NCBI GenBank assembly: GCA_963920765.1
Contig: OY987244.1
Location: 14,758,501-14,822,500, forward strand
Length of the DNA: 64,000 nt
Direction of reading: 5' to 3'
Origin: Ulota crispa
Lineage: Eukaryota; Streptophyta; Bryopsida; Orthotrichales; Orthotrichaceae
Shown here one piece after another: positions 48,801-60,741 of this stretch; position 1 is the first letter of the stretch, and each line of letters opens with the position of its first letter. The notes under the pieces were generated by a model. The model was not told the DNA's origin, did no database searches, and worked only from the letters and a program-made list of their open reading frames with translations. Made by a program: the position numbers and the translations under genes.

Positions 48801-49076
48801 TTCTTAGAATATTTTGGAAACTTTTTCAAATGCAGCTATTGTTGGTTTCAGAGCAGTCTAGTTCTCCAAGTAGTGGTCACTAACCGTTTTCGGTATTTCT
48901 ACCTTATTCCTGGCAGGGTGGACACGTGGTTGCGAGTCTCAGTTTGGATGGTTTTGGGAGTGCTTGTGTATGTGTGCTATGGACTAAGCCATAGCCAGCT
49001 TGCCAAGGGATCTTTGTCCAAGGAAAATGAAGGCGATTACACGAGGTTGTTCTCGTCTATGGAGCCATCAGTGTAA
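39854..49076 (+). CDS. Cationic amino-acid transporter (CAT2/3/4 type), APC superfamily
   Basis: Complete 14-exon gene, 683 residues: 39854-39986, 40724-40925, 41865-41949, 42367-42507, 42635-42753, 42909-43005, 43336-43508, 43613-43679, 44093-44251, 45130-45532, 47003-47126, 47526-47638, 48290-48365, 48917-49076; every junction keeps frame. Signatures: [97 protein letters not shown] and [13 protein letters not shown], then a C-terminal membrane block ([34 protein letters not shown]). About 14 membrane spans are expected, with a hydrophilic loop from exon 10 (residues 410-530). Plant CAT2 and CAT4 are tonoplast proteins and family members move basic and other amino acids; localisation and substrate here are inferred. 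The start ([12 protein letters not shown]) is the first in-frame ATG before the conserved [15 protein letters not shown]. Introns carry several transposon insertions without disturbing exons. Confidence 0.95.
40371..40621. mobile_element. Small TTAA-flanked element in transporter intron 1
   Basis: TTAA at 40367-40370 and 40622-40625; the right end is ATCATTTAGGGG. The interior is an inverted relative of 29943-30167, sharing TTTGTTGATCTCAAATATAA. The left terminus is degenerate. Confidence 0.55.
40980..41325. mobile_element. AGGTAAGAGGCTC-family MITE in transporter intron 2
   Basis: The left end AAGGTAAGAGGCTCATAAAC matches 54954 onward nearly base for base (CCGACCATCTAAGGGCT). The right end is GAGCCTCCTATCTTA. 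It lies within an intron, and related sequence continues to about 41760. Confidence 0.65.
43718..43870 (+). repeat. Dispersed repeat in transporter intron 8
   Basis: Same sequence as 56928-57056 joined to 57925-57955: TAATGCATGACACTTA, ATTGGCCAAACAAGAA, TTCCACCACCAAGC and CTTCATCTTGGTGGACTCG. In the second copy it is split by a TTAA element. Confidence 0.75.
45585..46300 (+). repeat. Repeated MITE-end and CCCTAAA units in transporter intron 10
   Basis: Three or more partial repeats, each with CCCTAAA runs, CTATGCTCCTCTCTGAATTA, then CTCCCTCTGTC-like MITE termini and CTCCAAATCAGACACAT (around 45640, 45715, 45895). They look like repeated copies of the left end of the element at 46302 together with its flank. 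Confidence 0.75.
46302..46723. mobile_element. Stowaway-type MITE in transporter intron 10
   Basis: TA flanks both ends (46300-46301, 46724-46725). Terminal inverted repeats: left CTCCCTCTGTCTCTCTAA, right (reverse complement) CTCCCTCTGTCCCTCTAA. The CTCCCTC terminus and TA target duplication are the definition of plant Stowaway elements (Tc1/mariner). Confidence 0.85.
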
Positions 49077-52000
49077 CAAAGCGCAGTTGAAACTAATTCT
49101 CTGTTTCAGTTTTTTTTATGTTGATTATAATAGCCTCCAAGTATGGCTACCCTACTTTCTTTTTATCCGTGCTGGGTCAAAATTAATTCTTTGTAACACT
49201 AGGTATTGTTGGGGGCATATTGTGTCCATGGCCTTGTCAGCACAACTACCATTAGATTCTTCATTTACCCTATTATCGGGTCAAAGCTAGGTCTACTTTG
49301 TACCAATAGTCTAGTTTTTGTTGACACTATTTGTCCATGGGTTAATTAGTGGAATTACCCTAATTGGGTTTTTTGTTCACACTGGTCTTGGTGCTAGAGT
49401 TTACTTTTTTCTAGTCCTGAAAGTGTAACTATTGTTGTTTGGTGCCTTGTGCTGCAAACAGCCTAAGTAACAGAATAACTCTTTGAACTAACTCTTTTTT
49501 GTTGGAAACCTACCATTGAAGTTAAATTTTCTCAATACCAAAAGCTAAGCTATAGATCATTGTATTGAACTTAAATTTAGTTTAGCCCCATCACAAACCA
49601 CATGCCATAAAGCAGTGCCAACCTAATTCACTTCATAGATGTTGAATCATGATCGGATGGTTTTGTATTGGCTTTTTATCTCTCCTTCATGAGTATTGGT
49701 ATTGAATTGATGTTTTAATATTGGCTTTCAATTTCATGCATGAGTGTTGAGTCAAAGCTGGCACTTGAATGCTCAACTCTTCATTTACATTTTTGAGATA
49801 CAAGTCTCAATGTAGGAAAGAGTGGCAAAAACAAAAATATCTTCCTCATTGCCTACTTTTCAAGTCTTAGGGCTTCCTCATTGCCTACTTTTCAAGTCTT
49901 AGGGTTATAGAAGGTATCATAATTCAAACACATGATTTTGTTGTTTGAATTGAATATGCTTGGTTTGTGCAATTGTTGGAGTTTTTATTGATATCAAGCT
50001 GGCTAACTTGGCTAGCACATTGAAGTCTATCCTAAGGCCTTGTGGTCATGATACCTCTTCAAAGGTAAAGGTCAAACTTGAACACCTTTGCTAATTTGAA
50101 AATAGCACTACAACTTACATACTATCTTGTAGTCAATGCATGGTTTTTGGCAATAGTAAGCTGGTTCTTGTTAATTTTGACAAATTTGGACCAACGTGGG
50201 CACAAATCTCCTTGTATTAGCTAGTTGAATATCAACAACAAAGGAGGGGTTGCTCCAAAACTTGTAGTGTATGTTGTTCTTGCATGTTCATGGAATAGCC
50301 CCTTCAAGAGGCAAAGTAAGAGGAACAACCTTGGACCCATCACAAACAATTGGTTAGTGATAAAATGAGTAAAAAACATTGGGAATTGAAACTACCAAGT
50401 AGCTTGATCCCCTTCTCTTGTAAAAGCAAGTTGTCATTCCACTAAGAATGTGTTCTCAAGTTTGTTAAGAACTTTTACACATCCATTGGTGCTATCTACT
50501 TCTAGGAGAGCACTTCTTGTTGAATCTTCATAATAACCATTGTATTAGTAATTTGTTTGAGAGAGTTGTTTGTTTGTCTTCTATTAGGGGGTTTCAAAAT
50601 AAGGATTAAAAAAAAACCAATGTATCATGCAAATTTAATTATGGAAAATCTATTGCTTATAACTTAAAAGGTGATAAAACAATTAGACAACTTTTTCTTG
50701 ATTTTTGCATTTAGTTTTACTCACCTATATAATAGGTGAAGAAAATTTCTTGCTAAAACTTGCTAATATGTCTTTTAATGTTGCAAAATTTTATATCCAC
50801 AAAAAAATCTTATCTTGATGAATTTTGTGCTAGATCACATACTTCTAGACGATAAACTTCTTTAGATTTGAAAACCCCTATTTGATGGTGGCACTTGGAA
50901 TTCTTGATAATGCTGAATATTTCTGCTTTGTTTTTCAACTATAATTTTCTATTGGTTAAAAGTTAAAAGCTAAGAATGTCAGTTGAAATTCTAAACCACT
51001 TACTTAAACTTCCATTCAATAAGATCCACCTAGCACCTACCAAATTTTGTGGGATTGGTTAAATCAATTTACCAAAAAAGCCAAATGATATAGAACGATA
51101 ATCAATGTAATCTATTTGTACTAATTACTATACTCCTATATTGTAATGAATAAACTGACAAGTGATGTCTTAAGAACATCATTTCAATAATCACAAAATG
51201 CATATGAAGTATTTAATTTGAAATGGAGGTCAAGAAAGGTTTATTATTACCTCACTCATTGATCCTTTCTTAGCTTTAACCTTTGCTTGAATTAATTAGA
51301 TCAAATGCAATAATCAAGCTTAAGCATTCAAGGTTGAAGAGCTTCACAAAATATTTCCATAGAGATTAAGGTTATTATCTAGATGTCAACCATTTGCATA
51401 CAATGAAATATGCAAATGTGTCCCTTGACCAATTTATGTATAATTTTCATTGGAATTCTATCTTATTCCACAAATCACACATGAGTAGATAGGTTCTTGA
51501 GAGACATATTAATGAGCTCAAGATAAATGGGCACTTTTAGCTTTTGAGGACCTAATAAATATTTGAAGGTTTACTATAGCATAAAGGCATGTGTGACAAG
51601 CTAGAGTAGGCTACTTAGGGATACAATTGGAAAGAGTAATATCTCTACCTCCAATGTGATTGAGTGGTTGGTGACACTTCATGCACCCTCAAAGATAAAA
51701 TATTTATCTAGTATCGCACAAAGTTGAAAATTTTCAAGTATTTCTAAAGGTTATAAGCCTTATTAAAGTTAATTGCTTTTTTAACTTGAAAAAAATAAAT
51801 GACAAGAGTAAGGAATAAAATAAAACCATACATTTAAAAATCTATATATAATTAAATGTGATTTTTGGTTATGTCCATGGTGGTCAGTTGGATAAAGATG
51901 GAAAATCCCCAAATGAAATCTTACAATGCAACGGTTTTGTGACTAAATTGATTATAACTGAGTTTTTTTAATTGACTGATTAGGATTGACATATTGGCAT

Positions 52001-52540
52001 GGGGGCATGGGGGCATGGGGTGGGATGATCACTTTCTAATCATTACAATCTAAATAGAATTAGACTGATGTATTGGAAGGTACAAAGTACTTTTGAGTTG
52101 AACCAAAGTTCTTTGTGAAAGAGTTTCGATTCCTTGATCCTGTATCACCTTGTTGGTACGACTCGTATAGAAGACTTTTATCTCATAATTTGAATGTTAT
52201 CATTGCTTTCTAGTGGTTATTGAATATTTTAGGTTGTCCTTCTTGCAAAAAACTTGAGAACAGAGAATAGGACAAATAAAAAATTTAAGAAAACAAATGG
52301 ATTGTTCAAAAAAATTTAAGTAATCTACAATTTGCTTTTAAGGTACATTATCTATTATTATTTAACTAGATTGCTTTTCATGTACACACGTAATTAAAAT
52401 TATTGCACCCCTCACTAATATTACTAACTTGCGCTAATTCAAGAAACAAGTGAACTTGCAAGGCACACTAATAAATTAGGTCTTGCTTGCAAGAATTTAA
52501 GCCACTTCAATATACCATGAACTACAATATCTAAATACTA
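49077..52540. other. Gene-free AT-rich intergenic region
   Basis: No coding signal is seen on either strand. It contains a 32-bp direct tandem duplication at 49841-49904 (CTTCCTCATTGCCTACTTTT...) and a short GGCATGG triplication at 51998-52020. No element ends could be matched. Confidence 0.5.
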
Positions 52541-52549
52541 TCTCAAATA

Positions 52550-53074
52550 GGGAATTGATATGGACACACCTCGGGGTTGATCATTTTTTTTGGCACCAAA
52601 GTGCCAGTTTCCACCACTAGACTTCCATCCCTCCAATTTTGCTCCAATGTGGAGGGGACAAGTGGCACTTTGGTGCCAAAAAAAAAGGGCTGGTTGATAT
52701 ATGCACACCCCCCCCCTCCAAGGGTATCTCTTAGATTTCTACCATTGAAAAGTTGAATTTGAAAACTTTGAAATCAGATTTGGACTTAGAGACCTTGATT
52801 TAGTTTAGAACAAGTTGCATTTGAACAATACCCAATGAAAAAGCTTAGCTAGGGAGAAAAGTTTTATTTTTATTTTTTTTGTAAAAAAAGATAGGCTTTT
52901 TCATTGGTGTTGTTCTATTGCAACCTCCTTCATGGTTCTAGACTAAATCAAGGTTTCTAAGTCGAAATCTAAATTTGAAATTCTCAAATTCAGCTTTTTG
53001 GTGGTAGAAATCTAAAATTTACCCAGTAAAGGGGTGTGCATATGTCAACCCCCGGTGTGTCCATATCAATTCCC
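52550..53074. mobile_element. Mutator-like foldback MITE with nested small palindrome
   Basis: 9-bp target duplication TCTCAAATA (52541-52549, 53075-53083). Ends GGGAATTGATATGGACACAC and GTGTGTCCATATCAATTCCC are inverted. A second, smaller inverted pair TGGCACCAAAGTGCCA / TGGCACTTTGGTGCCA (about 52589-52682) sits just inside the left arm and interrupts its match, so it is probably a separate insertion. Confidence 0.85.
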
Positions 53075-53344
53075 TCTCAAATATTCTAATTCAAATGAAC
53101 AAAATTTTGAGGAGGTTTTGCAAGCACTTATCTAGAGTGTATGAAAGACGCCTTATTATGAAGGTTGTATCTTGAAATTGTTGTTTGAAAGACAACCAAA
53201 GGTTATGGTCAAAATATTGTTTAATGAACAAATACTAAATGCATGCCCATCATGTTAATTAAGCAAAATTCAACAAAATTAGTGTAAAGGGATCTTACTC
53301 TATTTAAATTCAAAGTTTTGCACCAATTGAATTAACTTCTATAA

Positions 53345-54255
53345 CCCCTAAAGGACCATTGTCCCTTTGGGGGACAAATGGGATTTTGGGCATGTGCCTT
53401 TAGCTAAACTACTTTGTGTGATTTTTTGAAACTTTTATGGAAGGTGAGGAATTCAAAGATCTACGTGGGAATGTAATTTTTTCTTCATTCTAACATTTAT
53501 AGAAGAAGTTATGCATGAAAATCTAAAAAATGCTGCTCCTCAGGCAGCCAAAAATTTCTTTAAGTTTTTCATTTTTTTCAAATAAAAATCTGAAATAGGT
53601 TCTTTAGACTTATATAGACGTGGGGAGCTTTGAATCATTCAATTTTGATAGATGAGATGAAAGTTATGAGGAGTTTTTGTTTGCAAGTAGGTGTGGTTTC
53701 ACTCTAAAAAAATAACTTATAAACTTCATATTTGAATGCAAATTTAACATTTTTGCAAAAAAAACTATTGGAAAGGGTGAAGATTGCTTGCTAGAACAAT
53801 CTCATCCTTGGGATTATTGTGATTCAATTCCATTGCAAGGTTCAATGTAATATTTTGGTCAATCTCAAACCTTCTTCTATTTAATGTTTTTTTAAGAATG
53901 AAATTAAGTATTTTTTGTTTTGGTTTTTTTAAAAAGATTCTCAACTCAATTCCCCACCACAAAAAAATAACCTTGAAACTCCATGGTGCAAAAATTTCAA
54001 GTTAAAAAGGTTCAAAGTCAAATAATCTAATCGTGCAAGGTGCAAAAAAGCTTGCTTTTTACACTATGCATATATCTTGCAATTTGTGCGGTCAAAGTTT
54101 TTAAGTTTTGAATGACACATTCCTATACAAGTCTAGTACAAGATCCAAAGGTTAGATATGCAAAAAGACCAATCTTCAAAAAAATTTACCTTTTGCCATA
54201 GAAGTGGCAATTTTGAGTGTTTTTTGACAAAATAAAGGCCATGGTCTTTTAGGGG
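53345..54255. mobile_element. P2-family element (911 bp) flanked by ATAA
   Basis: Homologous along its length to 7448-8362. Ends are CCCCTAAAGGACCATTG and CATGGTCTTTTAGGGG. The flanking tetranucleotide is ATAA on both sides (53341-53344, 54256-54259) instead of TTAA. Confidence 0.75.
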
Positions 54256-54259
54256 ATAA

Positions 54260-54798
54260 CCAACTTTCATTTATTGTAGATTTGTAGGCCACTCATTATT
54301 TTCTAGTGAACATCTTTTTATAGCGTTGTAACTTGCATTTTCTAAGAAAACTTCTTCATTCTGTTTATCTTCTTCTTAGTTTATTTAGGTCAAAAATAAA
54401 TATTCAAGTGAAAAGCTAGCAACTTTGGCATACTGAAGCCAAATATTTGAGCTAAATTGGAGAGTAGGATTCCCTTCTCTGGTTGAGATTTTTCATTTTT
54501 AGCATACAAACGCAAGTATGTTTGTTTCTGTCACTCAAGCAATTGGAAAGAGATTTTGGTCCTAAACCAATGAGTTGAAAATGGAGAAAGAAGGTTTGGA
54601 GATTTGAAGTTAAAAACTTTCATGGTTTAACCATCCAATTTTTCAAAGGTTTCCAATAATTGAAAATTTTGTCAATTTTCGACATTATAAATTAACATTT
54701 TTGAAAATTTGGTTATGTTTTTTGGAATTATTTTTAAGTCAAAAGTGCCACTTAAATATTAACATAAATTACTCAGGCTAACAAAGTTTTGCAGGTTA
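54260..54798. other. AT-rich intergenic sequence
   Basis: No gene or bounded element recognised. Confidence 0.45.
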
Positions 54799-54936
54799 CA
54801 TAAGAGAATTTTGATGACAAACAACAATCATTAACTAAATAGAAAGGCATTTAGAATCTTAAGTAAACATAAGAGAATTTTGATGAAAAACGACAATCAT
54901 TAACTAAGTGGAAAGGCATTTAGAATCTAAAATAAA
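54799..54936 (+). repeat. 69-bp tandem duplication
   Basis: Two direct copies beginning CATAAGAGAATTTTGATGA, with a handful of differences. Confidence 0.9.
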
Positions 54937-54953
54937 CATATGTGTTTTACGGA

Positions 54954-55277
54954 AGGAGGCTCATAAACCGACCATCTAAGGGCTAAATTGAATTTTGGGG
55001 AGTGAAACTTCTTGAAATATTTTTCAATAAATTTTCCTTGAAAGATAAGAAGAATTGGCATCTAACCCAAATTGTTTCATATTTTTTGAAGTTTTGTGAA
55101 ATTAGTTATGAAATTTTGAAGCAAAAGTGACATAGGGCTCTAAAACCGTCCACCTCCTCAAGTGTACATCATTTGTACATTTTGGAAACCTATGAAAAAC
55201 AATATATACAAAAGGAGTATATTTCAAAGAGTGGGCGGTTTTAGAGCCTGGACGATTTATGAGCCTCTTACCTTAGT
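54954..55277. mobile_element. AGGTAAGAGGCTC-family MITE
   Basis: Left AGGAGGCTCATAAACCGACC and right GATTTATGAGCCTCTTACCTT are inverted; the interior is closely related to the intron 2 copy of the transporter gene. Confidence 0.7.
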
Positions 55278-55991
55278 CTCTAAATGCCTCCAAGGCATCA
55301 TATTTTGTTGTCCCTAGAATCTTGATGTTAAGAAATCTTAACGTATTAATAATTTTGATATTTTTAGATGAATGGTTTTTCAAGTCTATCTTTCGGCATC
55401 AGAATTAAATTTTAATGCTATTGCAAGAGGGATATACTGCAAAACTTGTTTTTTCTAACCTTAAAGGCCCTTGAAGATGAGCCTCAGACATAGTGGATCT
55501 TGGGGAAAATTTCACATTGCAAATTCGTTTGGATAGATTACGTGCAGAAATCTTATGTTTTAAGTTATAAGTTTTTTTCTTTCTTAACTTTATATTATTT
55601 ATATGAACATGAATACAAATTTGATACATATTAAAGGATGGAGAGAGTTTGAATCACTTTGGGCTTTCTAAACCCTGTGTCCATTGAATATAGACCTTAG
55701 GCATTTGTGGATTTAAGTGCAGTTTCATCAATCTACAACTTATTCTCAATAAAATTGATTAACATTCCTCAACGGTTACCTCACCTTCGCGTAGTTTTAC
55801 TCAGATACATATAAAATTGCAACGCCTTAGGTTGATTGTTCTTTACAAACAGGGTATTTGTTGCTGGTCACAAAATTATAATTCTAAAACTAGTACCATT
55901 TTTGGATTTGTGGCGTATATTTCTTAATACAAAATCTTTGAGGTTGCCATAATTATGGTTCTTTTCAAGCATACAATGCATTATCATAATC
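55278..55991. other. AT-rich intergenic sequence
   Basis: Nothing supportable was found beyond short open frames without motifs. Confidence 0.45.
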
Positions 55992-55995
55992 TTAA

Positions 55996-56915
55996 CCCCT
56001 AAAGGTTTTGACTATGTTTTCATCAAAATTGTCCCAAAACTGTCATTTGTAGAGCAATTATCAAATTTTAGATAAAAGTTATTTTTGGACAAATTCAACT
56101 GTATGATCTTGTAGTACACTAGTATCCAAAAACGTGGAAAAAAATTCATAAATTTTTGCCAAGTGGATTGTTAGGTGATTGAGTTTGAATTGACAAAAAG
56201 TTGTTGTTTGTCCTGCAAAAAACCTGCACTTCACAAGGTCATATTTGTATGAAAAAAGTTTCAAAATGGTTGTAATTTTTTGTATTCATTCTTCAAGGCA
56301 AGTCAAGAACATATTTGAAAATTTTCAAATCATTTGGAAATGTATAACACATAGGAAAAAAATAGTAAGTAAAATGTAGAGAATGATACAAAACACTAAA
56401 TTGTTAAGAATTTAATTATGAAAAACAAAAAATCCATTCCCAATGGCTAAAATGCTGTAATCAACAATTTATATACTTTGGCATTATTTTTTTTCCAAAA
56501 TATTAAAAATTGAGTAAAACATAGGACTTAAAAGTTTTTTAGAGTAGGGAATCCATAACTGCCCGCAAACAGTATCTCCTCATAACTTTCATCTCATTGA
56601 TGAAAAGTGAATGATTCAAAGCCTCCCAAGTATATATAACTCTAAAGAACGAGTTTCAAAAAACAAAATTCAAAAAATATAATTTTTAAAAAAGTTTTTT
56701 GAACTGCCTGGGTTGCCCCCTGAACAAAGAAAACTACATATCATGCAATAACTTTTGAACCATGAAGTCAAAAGTTATGAAATTTGTTGGGCCTTAAAGC
56801 TACTCCTTAGACACATCATGTGTGAAAATTTCAAAGAAAAATTTGAAAAATCCATTTGTAGTGATCTGCCCAAAATTGCTATGTTGCCAAAAAACACTGT
56901 TTGGGCCTTTAGGGG
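55996..56915. mobile_element. TTAA-flanked element, P2-like (920 bp)
   Basis: TTAA at 55992-55995 and 56916-56919. Left CCCCTAAAGGTTTTGAC, right (reverse complement) CCCCTAAAGGCCCAAACAG. The size matches the other P2 copies. Confidence 0.75.
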
Positions 56916-56927
56916 TTAAGCACATAA

Positions 56928-57955
56928 CATTGTATAGTGCATGACACTTATAACCAACGACTATTGGCCAAACAAGAAGTACTACGGCACAATACATATA
57001 CTTATTAGCTCAAAAGTAATTCCACCACCAAGCAGGACAAGCCCTAAGATTCATCCTTAACCCTTTAGAGACCACCAAACCATATTTAGGTTTAGTAGAG
57101 TGGTTTTTGGCCTATAGAGTAAACTCGTTCAACAATTTGGAAACTAGTCTTGAAGTACGCTTGTGATCACAAGAATTTTGTATCCAACCAAAAAAACAAC
57201 AATGGAATCGGGTATGTGAGTTGACAAATAATGGTGTTTATACTACATGGCCTCAAAAGATGTATCCATATTTGGTCAAAGATGGGTCAAAACAACAACA
57301 CAATACATCAAACATTCAAGAAGAATGCCAAATTTCAATTGTGGGGTCCAAAAACGTTTCAGATTGCTTAAGAAATACACTTGTATTGTTTCTCTATACG
57401 ATAGTAGTATAATTGTAGTGTTTGAAGATCTATTGAAAGGGTGCTATCATTTCATTTTAAAAATTTGTCATCCTACATTTGAGGTCAATTCTTGATTGTT
57501 TTCACCGATTGGATTTTGCATAGCATTTATCAAACTTTTAGTAAAGCTGTTTTTGGGTAGCAAATAAAATGGGATTTTTTACCCTTTTTGTCCACTTAGC
57601 TACACCTTGTGATTGCTATTTTTTTCCACTTTGTGTGAAACTAGTCTTATTGAAAATATAAGACTCTTCTCAAACTACTTGTATGATGGAGTAATATCCA
57701 AAACCACACAAGCATGAAAACTAAAGATTTTTCCACCTACAACTCACTCAATCATTATAATATTTCACCTCCAGGTGATACTTTGCAACAAACAAGGTGT
57801 TCTTCCCATTTGCACAATTGGATTATTAAAATTGGGTCCATATTTGATTCAATTACACATCCAAGTTTACTATTCTAGTTTCTAGTGGATTTTGTGAAAA
57901 TGTGTGTGGTCTTTAAAGGGTTAAGCTTCATCTTGGTGGACTCGAATTTTTTATA
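56928..57955 (+). repeat. Dispersed repeat split by a P1 element
   Basis: The same repeat as 43718-43870. Its two parts lie on either side of the P1 element at 57061-57920, which dates the P1 insertion after the spread of this repeat. The junction also duplicates a short TAAG-TTCATC motif. Confidence 0.7.
57061..57920. mobile_element. TTAA-flanked element, family P1 (860 bp)
   Basis: TTAA at 57057-57060 and 57921-57924. Ends CCCTTTAGAGACCACCAAAC and GTGTGGTCTTTAAAGGG are nearly identical to those of 15846-16752. Two overlapping short frames (57221-57495) are remnants comparable to those in the other copies. Confidence 0.85.
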
Positions 57956-59700
57956 TCACAAGCTGGTTCTATGTATCCTCTCGTTGCATACAAACGCTCA
58001 CTCAACATACATAACATCCACGTATCTATGCTGTTGTACATATACATGTTCCTAATATATATACGTATGCTCCTTCTAGGTACGTATTCTCCTTCTAGAT
58101 ACGTACTCTCCTATTTGACATCTCATACATACGTATTCGTTTACACACGTATTCTCGGTGTTCATATATATGCTCCTTCTACGAATGAAAGTGTATACAA
58201 GCTAACGAGAAGATTTTGTTTAGAAGGTACAATTTTGCCCTCACTGTAAGCCTTCACATTTTTTACAGACGAGTAAATACAAGTGATTCCCTCAATTATA
58301 CATACTCAACAGATACCCAGCATTTATACCGAGTACCAACACTGCATTCAACATACGGATCCTAGTGTTCCTTTCAAAGAGTTCTTCATTCAAGAGTGAT
58401 CAACCGTAGCCCAATTGCGACAGAAAAGAATCGAACGGAAGTGTTTATTTACTGCAACACACACACAAGAGTTGAAACTCAATCGTCACCGCTGCCCAAC
58501 CCCTAATAAAACCAAATCGACGGTTCCATCCATCCCTGTATGTGCAATATCTTTCCTCACATCCGCTTTTTCAAGGCTAATTCTGGCAGTAGAAGCAAGA
58601 GATCTCTTCCAGGCATATGGTAGGTGGAAACAAAGATAGGGTCTCAACACTGTAGCTTCAAACCCCCATCAAAGACTGCAACAGCAAAAACCTCAGTATC
58701 ACTGAAAGTTGCACCTCAAAAGGGGGTTCAGGGACTTGGAAAAACCTTGTTTGGAATTTAGACAAATCATTTACACCAACCTCCCTATAGAATCCCCCAG
58801 ATGGTAAGATCAAGCAAGTTCCAACAAAACCGAGTTACACTGGCATCTAGCTGAAATTACAAAACACATAAACAAAATCCTTTGAATCTACAAGTAGATC
58901 TGGCAACCACCACCCACGGAGATATCGAAGATTCTGATCATAGCTCGGGATCCATCACCAGACGTGAAATCCGAGGTAGCGTAAAAAACCAAGACACGAG
59001 AGCCCTCGATCGAGTTCGAAATGAGACGAGGCCATTGAGGAAAAGTTTCAGATGCAAGCTATGGCAAAACTTCCAAATGACGTGGAATCCGAAGTAGCGT
59101 AGAAACCAAGACACGAAAGCCTTCGACTGAGTTCGAAATAAGACGAGGCTATTGGAAAAGTTTCAGATGCAAGTTATGGCAAAACTTCCATACTCACGGG
59201 TTGCAAGAGCTGGGACTTGGGAGTGACGAACACCAGATCCAACAGTCAAAGAAAGAGAGGTCCATAGAAGGGCCATCACCATGGGGGACAGAATGGAAGG
59301 GGGAGTAACATGGAATTTGGCATTGAAGTGCATAAATTTGAACCTAAACGCAGTTAATTCCTAAACCCGTCACTATGCTCATACACGATAACCCTCAGAG
59401 CTTGAAATTCGGGGCCTCCAGGTCGCCACCAAAACACACGCTGCTGATGCTTGCAAAATCATGCGTAATTTTTGCTTCATATTCAATCGATCGACCCTGC
59501 CCTGGAACTTATCCACCATGCTAAAGATCTTTCACCTGCCTTTGCTGTTGATTGAAAAACCGATACCCACCACCACCTAGCTTTTCTACACTTTTTTCAC
59601 TTTTTTTTTTGGTTCCATGTTTTCTTTCTGTATTGTTTCGGTACAACCCAAGATCACCAGAGAAACGAAAAGGATGACGATGATGATACCGGTGACGATG
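57956..59700 (-). other. 3' region of the LSD1-like gene and flank
   Basis: Likely includes the 3' untranslated region of the minus-strand gene ending at 59701. A ~115-bp tandem duplication with AAACCAAGACACGA and AAAGTTTCAGATGCAAG lies at about 58961-59191. Small plus-strand frames (58415, 58882) have no recognisable motifs. Confidence 0.45.
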
Positions 59701-60309
59701 TTACCTGCGATCGGTGGAAACCCCAACAGCCATATTGCTGACGAGCTTGCCGCTCTCGTCCATGGTCATGGGATTCTCCACCACCACGGTCTCCGACGAA
59801 TGCGACGGTGCAACCGACGTGGATGGCGGTGCAGCGGGCGGAGGCCTTTGCTGCTGCGAGGGTAGCGGGAGACGCATGTTGATGGTGGTGGTCGGCGGCA
59901 TCGCGATGGACGTCACGAACTGGCAGAGCGCGCATTTGACGCTCTGGGCGCCGTACGCGTACATGAGCGTCATCCCACACCCGCCACAATTGATGTGCGC
60001 CACCTGGGGCGGCGCTTCCATGGCCAGGTTCACGGTGTGGCAGCACGAGCACTGCACGCTGGTGGCGCCGCGCATGTACATCAGCAGCGTGCGACACCCC
60101 GCACACACCAGCTGCGCCATCTCCGTGCCGTGAGCCGGCACCTGCGTCACGGTGTGACACAGCGCGCATCGCACATTGCTCGCGCCGTGCGGGTACACCA
60201 GCAACGTGCGACATCCATTGCAAATCAACTGCCCCTGCTGCTGCTGCTGCTGCTGCTGAACATGTCCCCCTTGCTGTTGCTGTTGCCCTTGCATCGATTG
60301 ATATGGCAT
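59701..60309 (-). CDS. LSD1-like protein with three LSD1-type zinc fingers
   Basis: 202 residues in one uninterrupted frame. Three zinc-finger modules of the CxxC...CxxC type: C30/C33/C48/C51 ([19 protein letters not shown]), C69/C72/C87/C90 ([19 protein letters not shown]) and C108/C111/C126/C129 ([19 protein letters not shown]). A conserved C-terminal tail [18 protein letters not shown] ends in STDRR. This order and tail match plant LSD1 and LOL proteins, which restrain or promote programmed cell death and act as transcription-related scaffolds. The N-terminus has a polyglutamine stretch (residues 18-25) encoded by a CTG/CAG repeat. The start is the first true ATG; the frame continues upstream only from a TTG. 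Known homologues in flowering plants have several introns, so an intronless coding region is unusual. The long plus-strand frame over the same bases is an antisense shadow. Confidence 0.92.
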   Translation of the reverse strand: MPYQSMQGQQQQQGGHVQQQQQQQQGQLICNGCRTLLVYPHGASNVRCALCHTVTQVPAHGTEMAQLVCAGCRTLLMYMRGATSVQCSCCHTVNLAMEAPPQVAHINCGGCGMTLMYAYGAQSVKCALCQFVTSIAMPPTTTINMRLPLPSQQQRPPPAAPPSTSVAPSHSSETVVVENPMTMDESGKLVSNMAVGVSTDRR

Positions 60310-60710
60310 CTTCCAATTAAAAGACACTGCCTCGTTTCCCAACCAACCAAGACACGAATTCCCCTCCGCAATCAATCTCCAATTCGCGTCGACGATCTCT
60401 CAAGTCTCAACCCTCGCTCTTCTCCAAACCTCAACCCCAGATCTCTCTCTATCTCGTTACCTTCACCCAAATCCCGCGACGCACAAAACCTAGACCTCAA
60501 ACCACAACCTCGGCAGCAAATTACAAAGCTCGAGCCCCTTGTAATCCCCAAACCGACCTTCCTCGTGCCGCCACCAGCAATGACCCCTGCACCTTCCCCG
60601 AAAAGGACCCCACACGCACTTCCCCCTTTACGAGGTGACTTACAACCCGAGATCTTCAATCGTGAGGAGTTTGAGGGGGTGGTGGGGGGGTTAAAGAGAG
60701 CAAAAGAGAG

Positions 60711-60741
<31 letters not shown>

